64,000 bases of DNA from Owenia fusiformis (GCA_903813345.2 CAIIXF020000008.1:34126867-34190866), one strand, 5' to 3'; positions 46,318 to 59,619 are shown, counted from the first letter of the stretch. The notes: generated by a model from the letters alone, not told the origin. Numbers and translations are program-made.

Positions 46318-47073
46318 CCAATTGGTGAGATGTTACATAATCAAACCTGCTTATTTTTCTGATTACTTTATGGGCTTCCACAGAGAACTTATATAATCTT
46401 ACAATAATGTTCAGTAACCAGCTTAAATATGGAGCCTCTGTGTGTTCCTGTCAGATTCTTCGATTAAAAGCTATTATCATCCTAGCAGCCCAGCTGCACG
46501 CATGCATAGGTTTGGATTTAGAATCAATACAGACATGACAAATTAATGTTCTTTTGAGCTCTTACTATTGTTATTTGAACAATGTTGATATTGTTTTTAG
46601 CAGGGGATAATGGTTTTAGAATTTGGAAACTCTGAAACAAAGTCGAAAGGCAAGAAGTAGACTGGTTAATGGTCTCACAGTGGCATGGGTGAAAGTTTTT
46701 ATTTATACCTATAAATTGTTACATGTTTGGCTGATTAGAGCTTTCTGTAGATCTCATTTACAAAACAATATGCTTTTATTTATGAGAAAATTGGTATTTT
46801 GAGAAAAAATGGCTCTCCTAAAATTGATCAACTGCTAGGTTTTTTAAAGAGCGTCTCAAATGTGTAAATTAGAAAAATCATCAATTGTCCATTTCTATAT
46901 CTGTCCCTGTAAAAGATATATGCAAAATACATTACGTTTATACATTTATTGGAAAATGTTTGAAAAACTTGTTTTTATGTTTCATATTGCTACAAAATAA
47001 AAAATATTGATTCTTCCTAAGTTAGCGACTAAGTCAGATGGCTTAGAAAAGATCTTGTCTGACACATGCAGGC
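46318..47073. other. no feature recognised
   Basis: AT-rich intergenic sequence. Confidence 0.4.
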
Positions 47074-47397
47074 CTGTCAACTGTCCCGCAATTTGCGTAT
47101 TTGTCACGCATTTGCTGAAGAATTTGAAGTCACGCCAGTTATTTTTGCGCGACAGAAAATGTCACGCAAATACGCATTTTACCTGGTAATTGTCAAGCAA
47201 AAATACTTCTGTAGAAAAATTTCTAAAAAAGAACGTCTACACAGCAAAAATACGAACGCCGGAAAAAAATGTACGCATTTCGTTCGGACTTTTCAAGCGA
47301 ATTACGTATATGTCACGCATTCCGTTCGAAATTTTTCGTACCTACCTGCCTGCACATGGTAATCTTCAACATTGATAATAAAAATATGAACTGATGA
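47074..47397. repeat. CTGTCAA/CACGCA repeat fragment
   Basis: Starts CTGTCAACTGTCCCGCAATT and is rich in GTCACGCA and GCGTATTTGTCA steps. It resembles the ends of the insertion at 33194-34304. A diverged relative of 47118-47225 sits inside the foldback at 47959-48060. Confidence 0.5.
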
Positions 47398-47405
47398 AAT
47401 TTATC

Positions 47406-48616
47406 GGGGTCAACCCAGTTGTCCGAAACCCAGTTGTCCGAAACCCAATTCTCCGAAACCCAGTTGTCCGAAACCCAGTTCTTCGAAAATAAGGGGATCT
47501 TATCAAAAAATACAATTTTTAAAACGAATCTTGTCGCAACCTCTGCGAATCACGACAGCATAACATTTGAATCACGTTGACATGACATCATTGCAAAATT
47601 AGGCTAAATATGCTAAGTCAAGACGTTAATTAGCCCACGAAAGTTCATGGGTAACTTGAGAACTACAAAATACAACCAAATACTTTTCGAACGTACAATA
47701 GCAATATTTCTCACCTAACGTCTTCATAGTTTTAGGAACGTATTTTAAACGCATGATAGCCAAATATATCAAGATACTATATCTGCCTAAATGAAGTTAT
47801 CTAGTGTTGACAAAGTTTTGAAATATATTTTATCCAGATCCATCAGAAATTAACTTATCCAATACATTACTTTACTAGTTCTAGTATCTTGCATGACTCG
47901 TTCATAAGAATTCTTTAATTCTACCTCGTTCCCAATACGTCCTCAGACAGACAAGAAATTGAAGTCACACCCGTTTGTTTGCGTGGCATATTTATAGCCT
48001 ACGTATACGCACTTTCTCTGATTATTGTCAAACAAATACATTTCAGGAGAAGAACATAAAAAACAAATGCCTGAAACGAATGCCGAAACATAAATCCCAA
48101 GTGATTAAGTTTAGAATGTTTTATTCTTTTACGATTTGATAAGAGACCGCAAGACTATGCGACGAAATATTTTGACAATGTAATTTGTATACTGTTTTAT
48201 TCTTAAAGTTCTATGCGATAACTAATTTTAATTGTTTCAAAATGTTTCATTTTATTTTGCCTATATAAAAGAGATTGAAGAAGATAAGATAAACTGTTCC
48301 GTAATATATATTGTGTTTTAATAACCTTTTTTAGAATCACAATGTAAAATAAATCTCCCGTTCCTGCCATTCTGGTAACGCCATGCAATGGATGCAATTC
48401 AAAGTGAGAGAGAGATTTATGAATATCAGAATGCGTCCATGCCATTAATTTGGCCAAATACATGGCATGAAACTGACGTAAGCTTAAGTAAGCTACGCCC
48501 CCCCCCTTTCTCTGGTAAATTATGACTTTATTTTTTCGGAGTAATGGGTTTCGTACAACTGGGTTTCGGGGAATTGGGTTTTGGACAACTGGGTTTCGGA
48601 GAACTGGGGTGTACCC
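47406..48616. mobile_element. foldback element with 15-mer-iterated arms
   Basis: Perfect 8 bp target duplication AATTTATC at 47398-47405 and 48617-48624. The left arm (about 47410-47490) is five tandem copies of a CCCAGTTGTCCGAAA-type 15-mer. The right arm (about 48535-48612) is five copies in inverse orientation. Outer caps differ slightly (GGGGTCAA and GGGTACAC inward). The ~1 kb centre has no recognised gene; the minus-strand frame 48463-48203 resembles nothing I know. The 8 bp duplication fits hAT or P-like transposases. Confidence 0.9.
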
Positions 48617-48624
48617 AATTTATC

Positions 48625-50189
48625 ATTAACTTACTTGAAATATTTTTTGATCCGGTCTGTTTATTATGAAACCTCAAAACTGACACATGTTCTCCCAGGG
48701 TTCTCGCTAGGCTTTCAGAACCTGTAAAGCACCATTCTCTCTCGTGTTCAAATCTGACTGCACCATTCTCTACCCTGTGCCTTGTACCAGGTTCTAAACA
48801 GGCCCTCAAACATAATATTTAGATAAAGATTTTTTTTTCAAATTAATGCCTGAAAAATTAGCAATCTTTAGATAATTGCACAATATTTTCTCCAGGTTCC
48901 AAAAAATTTCTGATCTGTGAAACTTTTTTGAATTTCATGAAGTGGTTTTTGAAGGACTTTTTTTTTCGAAAAATTATGAATTTCTTAAAAACTAAATTTT
49001 AGAGCTCACACATATCTGTAAATAATCAATAATCCACACCAATGAATAGCTGATGTGAAAAAACATTGAAGTGGCACTTTAGATATGACATTTTATTATT
49101 GAAATAGTAAGTCCTTTGCTCAATCTTCCCAAGTGTTAAAAAAATAATGTGTTTTGCAAAATATAATGGAATATCTTATGATTAAAAAGTCTCAACTTTT
49201 ATTTGAAAAATGGTGGTAATATTTGAGATATAAAGAGCTGATAACTCCCCCCTCAAAAATATTGAATGAAGGATAAAAATATATTTTCAAACTTTGTATG
49301 GGGCCTTTAATGAATCTGCAAATCAGTATGATTGAGTGATTGTTTTTCTATATTGAATTACTGTTTGCACTAGATTATCATTTTGCAATCAATTTTGTAA
49401 GAAAGGGTTGAGGTTTTAACATTTTTGTAAAAGGATGTGAAATTTTCCATAATGGCTCTTATTGATGTTTTTATTCATTTTTGCACCTGTGAATAAAGAT
49501 TTTCAATACTTATACTATTAAAGGCTGAAAAAGTTAATTTGTCATAATTGACTTAAGGAATATAGTATTCAATGTTTATATGTAAAGAATCCAGGTAATT
49601 TTCATCACCCTGAATTCATAGAATTCTGCAGGTAATCAAGTTTGTTTGGTTGATCATCACTAAAAATTGTTTTGCTGACTAAAAAGCGCAAAACTCACTA
49701 TTTTAGAGTACAGGTATACAAATTTGTTTAGCTGAATAAAAAGTGCAAAAAATCACTATTTTACTGGTATACAAATTGATTCAATTAATGGTCAATATGA
49801 ATGTTAAGCTACATGTTTTTAAGAGTGCACATTCAAAGATATGAACTCTTAATTAATTAAATTATTTTAGCTCTAAATGAATTGAAATATGCATTATACA
49901 GTGAAAAATATGAGCTTTTAAATATATGAATTAATTGAGCTCTAAACTAATTAAAATGTGCATAATATATTAAAATATATAAGGTCTAAGCTATTTAAAA
50001 TGTGTCTTGACACATTCAAGTATATGAACTCCAAACATACATTTTAATATGGTCAGATATTTGATCTCTAAATTACATAACTTTTTGTCTTAAAACATTC
50101 AAAATATATGAGGTCTCAACTAATTAAAATGTATCTTTACATACATATCAAAACTAATTAAAAGGAGTATGTGTACATTCAACTAGTCT
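48625..50189. other. AT-rich, with degenerate AGCTCTAAACTAATTAAAAT repeats
   Basis: No gene supported. From about 49800 to 50190, phrases such as GAGCTCTAAACTAATTAAAA and TATATGAACTC recur at irregular spacing, suggesting an old tandem repeat. Confidence 0.5.
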
Positions 50190-50345
50190 AAACTACTTAA
50201 TAATTGTGCACGTTAACATGTTCAAACAACGTGATTAATAATTGTGCATGTTATCACGTTCAAATAACGTGATTAATAATTGTGCATGTTAACACGTTCA
50301 AATAACGTGATTAATAATTGTGCATGTTAACATGTTCAAATACTG
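50190..50345 (+). repeat. 38 bp tandem repeat, about four units
   Basis: AACGTGATTAATAATTGTGC recurs at 50229, 50267 and 50305 (38 bp apart). Each unit contains near-palindromic GTTAACACGTTC. Confidence 0.92.
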
Positions 50346-52014
50346 TACATGTATATAAGCTGCAACACTAATTAATCTATATGAAACTAAATGCAGTCTT
50401 TCATAAAAGCTTATATCAAACCTTTTTTTTGGGGGGGGGTGTAATTTCTTCTCAACACTTGCTAAACTCCATCTTAGATACTGTAACAACACAACACATA
50501 ATTCAGTTAAGTCTGCATTATTTGAATGGAAAAGTAATTGGTAGATGTGAATAGAGCGCCAGGAAACAACTGAATTCAATCCGTTTTCCAATTTTCTGCA
50601 AATGTCACAAAAGTGCATTTTACTCACTTGATTGGCGAGGTGCCAGACTGAAATTAAAACAATGTCTGAGGCCAGTGAATTACCTAAAGTCTGATTTGTT
50701 CAAAATCAAGTTAATGCAAAACATATTTTTGCAAAAATACTGAAGCTTTTATATTTATAACTGAATGGATTTTATATATGTTTTAAAATCTAATCAGATT
50801 AAAATGATATTAGAAGTAATGAATCAAAAATTGTTAATTTTGTATCAGAGTATACCATTCCTTTAATTCTAAAGCCAAAAAATTGATTATACCATGTACG
50901 TGTAGGTTAAGGTGATTGATTTGATTTTTCCTGTTTACTCCTCCAAATGCCCATTCATGACATATTCATTCCCTCGGCTCCCATCGGTCGTAGAAGATGA
51001 ACGTAGTGAAGACCGGAGCGTGCGAAGATGCATTCATGATACATGAACAAATTAACTTTTAACGAATGCATGTGATCCTGGAAGAATTCAGCATATCACT
51101 ACTAAGTATTACGTGTTAAATCAGCTCTTGGAGATCAGGAAAACAAATTGTTTATATACAACCTACAGTAGTCCTCAGAATAAACAGATTTTCTCTGATT
51201 ATGACAGTTTCTCACTTTTTCTGGATGACTGTCTGACATTTTGGGATTTTATAGAAAACTGAAAGTTCAATGCTCACCTAATTACTTTATTCTTTGCCAA
51301 TTCCTTTCTTTCTTACTTTTATTCACATTATATTTACATATCGGTCAATGCTGTTTTATATTCCTAAGACGTCTTTATTAAGTTGTCGTAAAAGACGGGA
51401 TTTAGGTCCTATGTCAAAGGGAATAATACTATTCGTTGTTTATGGACCCACAATTATTGTAGTCTTGTTTAATGTTCAATAATTATCCTGCACTAAAGCA
51501 TGGAATTGCTTTATTTTTTAGCATGCTGGTATTTTATGTGTTATCATCCATGCCGAGATAATGGACATATTGCGGTGTTTTCTCTGAGGAAAAATCACAG
51601 ATGTCATGTTTTATAAAAAAAAATAGAGAAGACAAGAGTGAAATTAGCAAGGAATAACATGATATATATATATTTTATTGACTCTCTGATATGTCATTCA
51701 TTACAATGACATAGTCACATATTAGATAACATGATCAACTAATGTTACAGTGTTCTGTACCATCTCAAATATATTCTCCAAAAAGATTCACAATATCTAA
51801 TAGTGAAATCGTTTATGTGAAAAACGGTCTAAATTCTCCCAAATTATAGAATTGACATGGATATCCAGAATTATAGAAATATACTCACATAAAATGTAAA
51901 ATCATTTATTGTCTCAAAATAAAGAATGGACTTTAATGACATTAGAAATGATAAATGACATTTGGATTGAAACTAATTATTTTTAAACTGATACATTTTC
52001 TGAATGATAGGACC
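50346..52014. other. no feature recognised
   Basis: AT-rich sequence, with a poly-T/G run near 50425 and a short (TA)n near 51662. No exon or frame could be supported. Confidence 0.4.
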
Positions 52015-52110
52015 TCTAATGGCTTACGGACAACTCATCCCCTAGAAAACTCATCTCTGGACCACTCATCCCCTGGACAACTCATCCCCTCGACACCCTC
52101 TTATACTCTT
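52015..52110 (+). repeat. ~18 bp tandem repeat (GGACAACTCATCCCCT)
   Basis: Four to five degenerate units: GGACAACTCATCCCCTAG, AAAACTCATCTCT, GGACCACTCATCCCCT, GGACAACTCATCCCCTC. Similar in style to the arm of the foldback at 47406, but no inverted partner was found. Confidence 0.75.
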
Positions 52111-53695
52111 AATTGTATTGAAATACCAGAGATGAAGGCTGTTTATACAAATTATAGAAACATATTTCACCCTGGGTTATCCAAGGTCCCCGAGTCATGG
52201 ATACAAATAACAATCTCTCAGTAAAAACCAATTAGAACACAATCCAATAAGCATGAGAAAGAAATTAGAAAGAGCTGGCCTGTGAAGAAATGAAGTAAGA
52301 AATATGTCTATAGAAATCAGAAATAATGCAATTTATGGAATTGTAATAGATATTGTTGCACCGAAAGGCAATGATGGGAGTTTCAGAGGTTTTGGGCATA
52401 TGCCTTAAAGGGTTACGTAAAGCTTCCCGCGCCTTATAAAAACAATATGGCAGCTCTAACTAGTCTACTGGATCTGAGTTTATATATTTCAGAAATAAGG
52501 GGAGTTTGGTAAATTCTAGTTTATTGAAATATGATCTTCCTGAAGATAAATCAATCCGCAGAAAGTTTACAATCTGTAAACATTGAGAGGATGAATTATT
52601 CAAAGGATTCACATGCTTGTATAAATCCTTGTATTAGTCAAATTTAGTTCAATATGATATTAAAAAACAAGTTTATATCATCATGATATTGATAGGTAAA
52701 TCAAAATATAATTTTTCCCATTAAGCACAAATCGAAGATCCTGAAACTTCACCAATAAAAGCATAAAATGATTTGTCAAAATATAAATTTCCTTTTTATA
52801 GATGTGTGGCGATTTCTACTGTATCTATACATAAACAGGCAGAAGTCTTTTCACAGGATGGTGCAACACCAAAATCTATTGTTCAGTTTGCTAAACTAAA
52901 TGCATGGTGTTTAGCATATAAAAAGGCTAGTATTTTAGAGTTTCAGGGGTGGTATAAAAGCTTGTTGTTGTACAATGCTCTTTAGTATTTAGGTTATCCT
53001 AAAGTAATAAAATGATGGCAATTTGTTGACTACATGTAGGAACAGACTAGACATTAATGTATTGATGCACAGCTAATACTGATGTGTCACATCTGCTATT
53101 CTTCATTGTGATTTTAAAAGGTTTCCTGCTACTGAAATAAAAAAACCTATTAGACTAGTGACTAGCAGATATTATTATTTGTCACCACCAAGAAGTTGTA
53201 TAGTGTCATAGTCATCATTTTTGGGACTTATTGTTTTAGACCAAGAATGCCAAGAATGATCTTAGGCAACGGATGACTTATGCAAGCTGATATTATTTTT
53301 TATCCCATGGTTAGAAGGATATAGATCGAATATCAGGTGAAGATATATTTGATATGTGGATCATGATTCTTGATAATGTTATATGTTTGAATATTTTTCT
53401 TTAAAGTTTGACTCCTTTTTTATTTACATTATTTCATTTTTAACATGTTCAACACCATCATATAGTTCATGAAAGCCTCTATGTAATCCACTCTAGTAAT
53501 TTTGTGTTTTCTTATTATTTCCACACTGCTGTCCTTATCTTGAAATTTCCATGTTACTACATGTCTATAAGTACAATAGTATAGGAGTATAGCGAGACCA
53601 GTAAAGCATTTACAGTCATGGATCAAAAAATACAGCTCAATTTGATTTCACAGTCTCGTTTGAAAAATGTCTTGATGTCAAATTTTGTATTTTTG
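52111..53695. other. no feature recognised
   Basis: AT-rich; the frames present have no recognisable domains. Confidence 0.4.
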
Positions 53696-54065
53696 GTAAA
53701 TTTTGATGAGCAGGTTCTTGAGTATATCCTGAGTATTTTCAAACAGTGCTGGGCAAATTGATTTGAAATTTTCAGAGACTTTTCGTAGAAGGTTTTGGAG
53801 TTGTTGAGGCGGACATTTTTTAGCTCTCTATTTCCTGGTTGGATATTGTTTGGGCAAATTGATTTGAAATCTTCATAGACTTTTCGAAGAACTTATCAGG
53901 TTTTGGGGTTGTTGAGGCGGACATTTTTTAGCTCTCTATTTCCTGGTTGGATATTGTTTGGGCAAATTGATTTGAAATCTTCAGAGACTTTTCTAAGAAC
54001 TTATCAGGTTTTGGGGGTGATGGGGTGGACATTATTTAGCTCTTTATTTCCTGGTTGGATATTGT
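53696..54065 (+). repeat. 108 bp tandem repeat, three to four units
   Basis: CCTGGTTGGATATTGT recurs with its GGATATTG at 53841, 53949 and 54057. AAATTGATTTGAAAT(C/T)TTCA and GGCGGACATTTTTTAGCTC lie between. It vaguely resembles the 162 bp repeat (AATTGATTTGAAATTTTCAG), perhaps of common origin. Confidence 0.88.
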
Positions 54066-55019
54066 ATATGGGTCTTATTCCACTAAGATAAATTTACTAT
54101 TTTTCACACTATCCCTCAGTGTAAAATTTGATATCTTGTTTTCAATTCATATTGACAAATATCCACCCAATTTTCTAAGTGGAATGCATAATAAAGTGAT
54201 GATTACAATTGTAGCTATCATCTTGTTTTATCCAGCCAGCATATAAACCTAATGGATTTACCGACATCATACAATACAAAATATAATTCAGATAAAAAAT
54301 CAATAACTACCACGGTGAAATCCTGCTTTATTTAATTCGCCAATTGTTCGCTTCCTATGTGAATTGTGGGAAAGCTAGCTGCGTTGTAATTTCCATGAGA
54401 GCGTTGATGATCTGAGTGTGTATAAGTAATACAAGATATCGGTTCAGGTGTTGGATGATATACATTAAAGGTAAAATAAATACAAGTATCTATTGAGCTA
54501 AAAATATGTTACTTAATATTGATTGACCAATAAATGGGTCGCATCTTAAAATGGGAAATACAGTCAAAGAGTGAAATCAACATGGAATGAATACAGGTAT
54601 GTAATATTAAGGTAACTCTAAATTGTTAGGAAATGTTACGATTTCAAGGTAATAAAGAAAATTTTAGAGATAAAAATGAATATGATTTTATTCTTTGAAT
54701 TTGCCTTGAGGATGATCAACAATATGGAATCAGATAAAGCTGTCAATTGATATTCAAAACCAAAGTGTTTTTAAGAGCAAAAAAAGAGGTTAGACATGTA
54801 CTTTGTAAAAATCCAACCAAATCACACATTTCCAAGTATGTACATAGCCATGATCTTATAATAGGTGAGGCAAATTGAAATAGGTGAAACAATTTTATGT
54901 GGTGAGGAAAATTAAAACCAATGAGGAAATATTTTCACAGTTCGAGTACCCTTTTTTGTAAAAGTCTGTTTCATGACTGACTTTACCCGTGTTCTGAAAC
55001 AGCAAAAATCTGAGAGAAA
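54066..55019. other. no feature recognised
   Basis: AT-rich, no supported gene. Confidence 0.4.
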
Positions 55020-55280
55020 TAGTGGGAAAATCAAAAGAAAAGTGGGAAATCTCAAAAGAAAAGTGGGAAATCTCGTTACAAATAATGGGAAAATCCAGAA
55101 GAAAAGTGGGAAATTTCATGACAAATAGTGGGAAATTTCAAGAGAAATCTAGGAAGTATTAGTGGGAAAAATCAAAAGAAAAGAGGGGAAATCTCAATAC
55201 AAATACATGTAGTGGGAAAACTCAAAAGAAAAGTGGGAAATCTCATGACAAATAGTTGGAAAACTCAAGAAAAATCTAGG
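55020..55280 (+). repeat. ~21 bp minisatellite (AGTGGGAAATCTCAAAAGAA)
   Basis: A dozen degenerate units of 20-22 bp, alternating AAAAGAAAAG and GACAAATAG endings. The minus-strand frame rich in FPTF/SHFS is its translation. Confidence 0.85.
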
Positions 55281-55499
55281 AAGAAATAATGGTCAGGCAG
55301 ATTTTATGTTTTAAGCATGGGGAGTATAGAAATAGACAATTAGATTATTGGTACATATAATTGCTTTTACCATACATCAAACATTTGATAGGTGATTGAT
55401 ATCACTAACAAACTTATTCCTATTAGATCCTGGTCATGAATTCTCCACGATGACTCCCATATGAAGCATAAAAACAAATGAATTATTATGATTATTAAA

Positions 55500-56110
55500 C
55501 TGATTTAATGCTATGTATATGAATATTTGACACATTATATTTATACAATGCATGTGTATTTGACTCATTACAATACAATCGATATTTATATAATGCTTTT
55601 TTATTTCATCATTTATTTCTTCTTTAATTCTTACCAATTTTTCTACTGTGCATTGTTGAGTATTCTACTGATGGATCAGACCTTATTTACCACAAACCAC
55701 CTCAGGCTCAACCCAGTACCTCCTTCCTGTATGTCCTGTTAGCTCTCACAGTATATCAGTACAATACTCTACAATTTACAGTAGAAAAATGATTTACAAA
55801 AAAATTTAAAAAATTTATTATATTCATACAATTCATGGATATTTGACTCATTATATTCACACAATGCATGGATATTTGAATTGTTTTAAAATACAATAAA
55901 TGGATAATTGTCTCACTATATTTATACATGGATTCATTTTATTCATTACAATATTATACCTGGATATTCAACTTAATATAATATGGGGATGCATGGATAT
56001 TTTACTTGTTTCAACATGCATGGATCTGCGACTGATTATCATACAATGTATATATTTGACTAATTCTTTTGTAAAATACATGTTTATTTTACAAAATACA
56101 TAGATATTTT
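55500..56110. repeat. degenerate ATGGATATTTGACTCATTAT repeats
   Basis: Phrases like ACAATGCATG(G/T)ATATTTGACTC recur at about 55545, 55835, 55865 and 55995 with variable spacing. No gene. Confidence 0.6.
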
Positions 56111-56228
56111 TTTTACTTATAATACAGTACATATTCATATGTTATAATATAATATATTATTATATCACTGTCATATTCCTCATTTTCTGATTGGTTCATG
56201 TCCTACACGTGACTATAAAATAACAAGC

Positions 56229-56266
56229 GATATTCAACGGAAGTCACGTGACTTCCATTGAATATC
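56229..56266. repeat. 38-nt palindrome centred on CACGTG
   Basis: GATATTCAACGGAAGTCAC is followed directly by its inverse with one mismatch. It has no loop and an E-box-like CACGTG in the middle. Confidence 0.9.
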
Positions 56267-56443
56267 AAATGATATTGACCATGCCACAACTTATTCCATT
56301 GTAATTTCAATTGAAAATATACCCAGGAGTACATTGTTATGACTAATTATACATCAATTGTTTGTTTTTCAATTAATGTGAGTGATATAACAGTGAATAA
56401 TAAAACAAATATTTAATTCTTTTTTCGGTGAATATCTGTGACA

Positions 56444-56503
56444 CTTTCACGAGATGATATTGTACTAGCCCTTCGGGCTTCGTGGAATATCACAATGTGA
56501 AAG
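56444..56503. repeat. short hairpin with GCCCTTCGGGC core
   Basis: CTTTCAC ... GATATT pairs with AATATCAC ... GTGAAAG around AGCCCTTCGGGCT. Same core as 9445-9501. Confidence 0.7.
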
Positions 56504-56515
56504 AATGTACATATA

Positions 56516-57337
56516 TTCCCTTTAATAGATTACTAAGGGTGTCGAGTACACATGCTTTGTACATTCCATTGTTATATTATCATGGTATAAAAAAAATTGT
56601 ATAATATCCCACTTTTTTTGAGTCATCTCAGTGCAATAAGCGTTTGACCTTATATGGTGTTAAGATTGTTACATCATTATGATACATCATTTCTTGAAAA
56701 TGAAATCATGTAACTCTTAGTGTGTAAAGGTGACTGGAAATTACACAATTCTATTGTATTCACACAATTCTCTGTCCTTTCAGTTTGGTATTTTTCATTT
56801 AGTTCAATGATTATATTATACATGTATATAATGACATTTTCATTTGATTGTTTTGATGAGTGATGATATGGTTCTGTACATTCACGTATTTGCACCATTT
56901 GTGGAATATTCTTATACACAATGACAAAATAATGAAAACCCAATGAATTCAGTCAGCGATGGTAGACTTTCATCATTGCCAAGGTATATATATATACATG
57001 TATACCTATTCAAGTTCTATTTCTATTGCTACCTGTGTTGATCTAATCGGGTGAATATGAATATATTGTTTATTCAGCTTGGCTAATTGATATTACATAT
57101 ATGCACTATCAGTTCCGAGCCTTTGCATTCAAAGGATCTGCCTTGCGCTTTTTCCTCTGTATTGACTCCCTATACAATACCAGCGTTGGCCAATAACCTC
57201 TTTGATATTGTCCAGTTATTCATGTTTTCCCCATCACTGAATTAGAGATGATCCAATAAGTATTTTCTGTGAAAAGTATAATTTGAGTCATTTTAAGCCT
57301 GATTTACCCGAGTTACCATCACTGTGTCATTTTTAAG
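56516..57337. other. no feature recognised
   Basis: AT-rich; a (TA)n run is near 56985. Confidence 0.4.
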
Positions 57338-57339
57338 TA

Positions 57340-57450
57340 CAGTAAAACCTGTCTAATCCGAACACCCATGGGACCAGCCAAAAGCGTTCAAATTGGCAGG
57401 TTTTCAAATTTTGAGGTTTTTGTACCTTGATATCTTTGAATTTATAACAA
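57340..57450 (+). mobile_element. truncated pogo-like MITE
   Basis: Begins TACAGTAAAACCTGTCTAAT and continues TCCGAACACC. The matching right end was not found. Confidence 0.65.
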
Positions 57451-58404
57451 AGTTTTTTTCGGGACTGAATCATTTGGAGCTTCAACCAGTTTAAAGTTTC
57501 AGAATTTACGAAAATTGGTATGTTTTGATAAAATTGAACATGTTTTGAACATTATTCTTTACTCTGAGTACCATTTGCATTTGTTCGACTTCCCTTCTTA
57601 AAAGAGAGCTTCGTCTTCACTCTTTCAGTATACAATAAATCTCTGATCTCAATGAGCCAATCAGAGTTCGTTGTCAAAATATGGACAACTTTCCATATGG
57701 TCATTTCCTCTGACTTCCCCGCATAGTTATGAGCATGTATTTAGCTTGTATTCCTTCCACTTTGCTGATTGGTTCAGAGAAAGGTTCAGCATGGTAGATT
57801 AAATTATTTATTATCTGGGCTGTCACAGGCACCAATCTTGGGGGCGGAGCTTCTAAACTAATATTGTCTATAATAGACAGAGGGAAGTTTATAACTAGAC
57901 TCTGTGCGCAGGGTATACTCTGGCCTGATAAGTTATATTATGATTTTCGTTACTATAAGAATATTATTTACCAAAATGTCACTAGTGTTAAAAATTACTT
58001 ACATTTCCTTTTAAATGCATTCTTACATTTTCACCCTTTAAACTATTAAGCAAAAATTCTATAAGGCAAATACAGTTTATTACAACTAACCCATTTAGAT
58101 ATTCAGTTTCTTTGATAAGTTTTGTATTTCGTTAGATCGTTATTTGTCTCATTTATCAAATTATCAATTTCTATGGATAATCTATTCAATAATTTACAAT
58201 TGAAACATTGGTATTGTAAAATAATATTATGAAAGAAAATATGTCAAAATGAATAATGACCAATATAGAGAAAGTATTTGTTTTAATCTCTTACAGGATA
58301 TAACCCTTTCTAAGAATTTATTAAACTGCCTCTCTTCCAGTTAAAGATAATTTTTCGAGGTTTTTATATCACCACTACAAGTCTCCAACTTCTTTGTTGA
58401 TGGT
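57451..58404. other. no feature recognised
   Basis: AT-rich, no supported gene. Confidence 0.4.
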
Positions 58405-58558
58405 GGCTGATGTTTGGTATTTGGTGGTCAGTGTTTGGTATTTGGTGGTCGGTATTTGGTGGTTTGTGTTTGGTATTTGGTGGTCAGTGTTTGGTATTTG
58501 GTGGTCGGTGTTTGGTATTTGGTGGTCGGTGTTTGGTATTTGGTGGTTGGTGTTTGGC
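58405..58558 (+). repeat. 21 bp minisatellite (GTGTTTGGTATTTGGTGGTC)
   Basis: About seven units. Since 21 is a multiple of three, it stays open in several frames (FGIWWSV or its antisense), which explains the small frames here. Confidence 0.95.
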
Positions 58559-59029
58559 ATTAGGATCGATCATTTCACATTCACACTCCAATTAAGCAAA
58601 TTTGTATTCAGATAGTAGGGGTTTCATTAGCAGCTGGCAACAGGCGATTTTCACCATTTTTTCCCCAAAATCGCCTGTTGTTTTTAGGGACTTTTTAACT
58701 TTTCCATGTTAAATTTATCGATTTCCATGAATTTTGCCTGTTGTTTTCATTTATTCAGCCTGTTGTGAGAAATTCTAGTGAAAACCCTGGATAGTAAACA
58801 TTTTTGTCAGTATTCCAACTGTTATAGTCAGAAGATATGAGTTTGACTCTACCTAAAGGGTATTTAAGGTAGCAGGATATACGCTAAGTAATATATCATG
58901 TTGTTACATGGTGATCTTATAATTGAAAAATATTGTTGAAAGTTAGGGATGATATCTTATTATCAACAGTTGGGGAATAACAAATTCTTCATCCTAGGTT
59001 TACGTAACTACAACAAAATTAACACCATT

Positions 59030-59290
59030 TTTATAGGTGTGTCAGGTCTTAACTTTACCATATTAGTATGTCAGGTCTTAACTACCCATATAGGTGTGAA
59101 CTAACCATAAAGATGTGCCAGGTGTTAACTTTTACATATTTGAGTCAGGTGTTGACTTTACCATATAGGTGTTTCAACTTTTCAATATATGCGTATCAGG
59201 TGTTGACTAACCATAGATGTGTGTCAACTGTACCATATAGGTGTGTCAGGTGTTAACTAACAATATAGGCGTGTCAGGTGTTGACTAATA
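59030..59290 (+). repeat. ~30-37 bp degenerate repeat (GTGTCAGGTGTTAACTAACC)
   Basis: Eight or so units mixing GTGTCAGGT(C/G)TTAACT and ACCATATAGGTGT. Confidence 0.85.
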
Positions 59291-59617
59291 TGTGTGAAGC
59301 TAACTTGTTAACACGTTATATATTACAATAGATCAATAGCTCACAAAGTCAGCTCCCCCGTCAATAAGTGAGGTAGTTCAAATGGAAATATATGGATTAA
59401 CTCATGCTAAATCAATCTCAGATCATCTTCAACGTCAAACGTGAAACATCTGCAGCCTTGGAAGTCAATTTGACTTCAGATTACATTTTGTTTCTCATTA
59501 CAATGTCTTTATTTCAAATATAAGTGTTTCACAATAGTTGTTAAGATTTTAAAATATTTTTGTTAATTTGTTTATAATTGGTACATAAATTTATGGGGGA
59601 AGTGTCTTTGTTTTAAG
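59291..59617. other. no feature recognised
   Basis: AT-rich spacer. Confidence 0.4.
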
Positions 59618-59619
59618 TA

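Noticed and set aside
50298-50627. 109-codon minus-strand frame with a possible splice acceptor (TTTGCAG)
   Set aside because: It overlaps the 38 bp repeat and a poly-G run, has no recognisable domain, and no partner exon was found.
58375-58615. Tandem peptide repeat protein (FGIWWSV units)
   Set aside because: A 21 bp minisatellite stays open in several frames on both strands; no start context, signal or flanking coding sequence.
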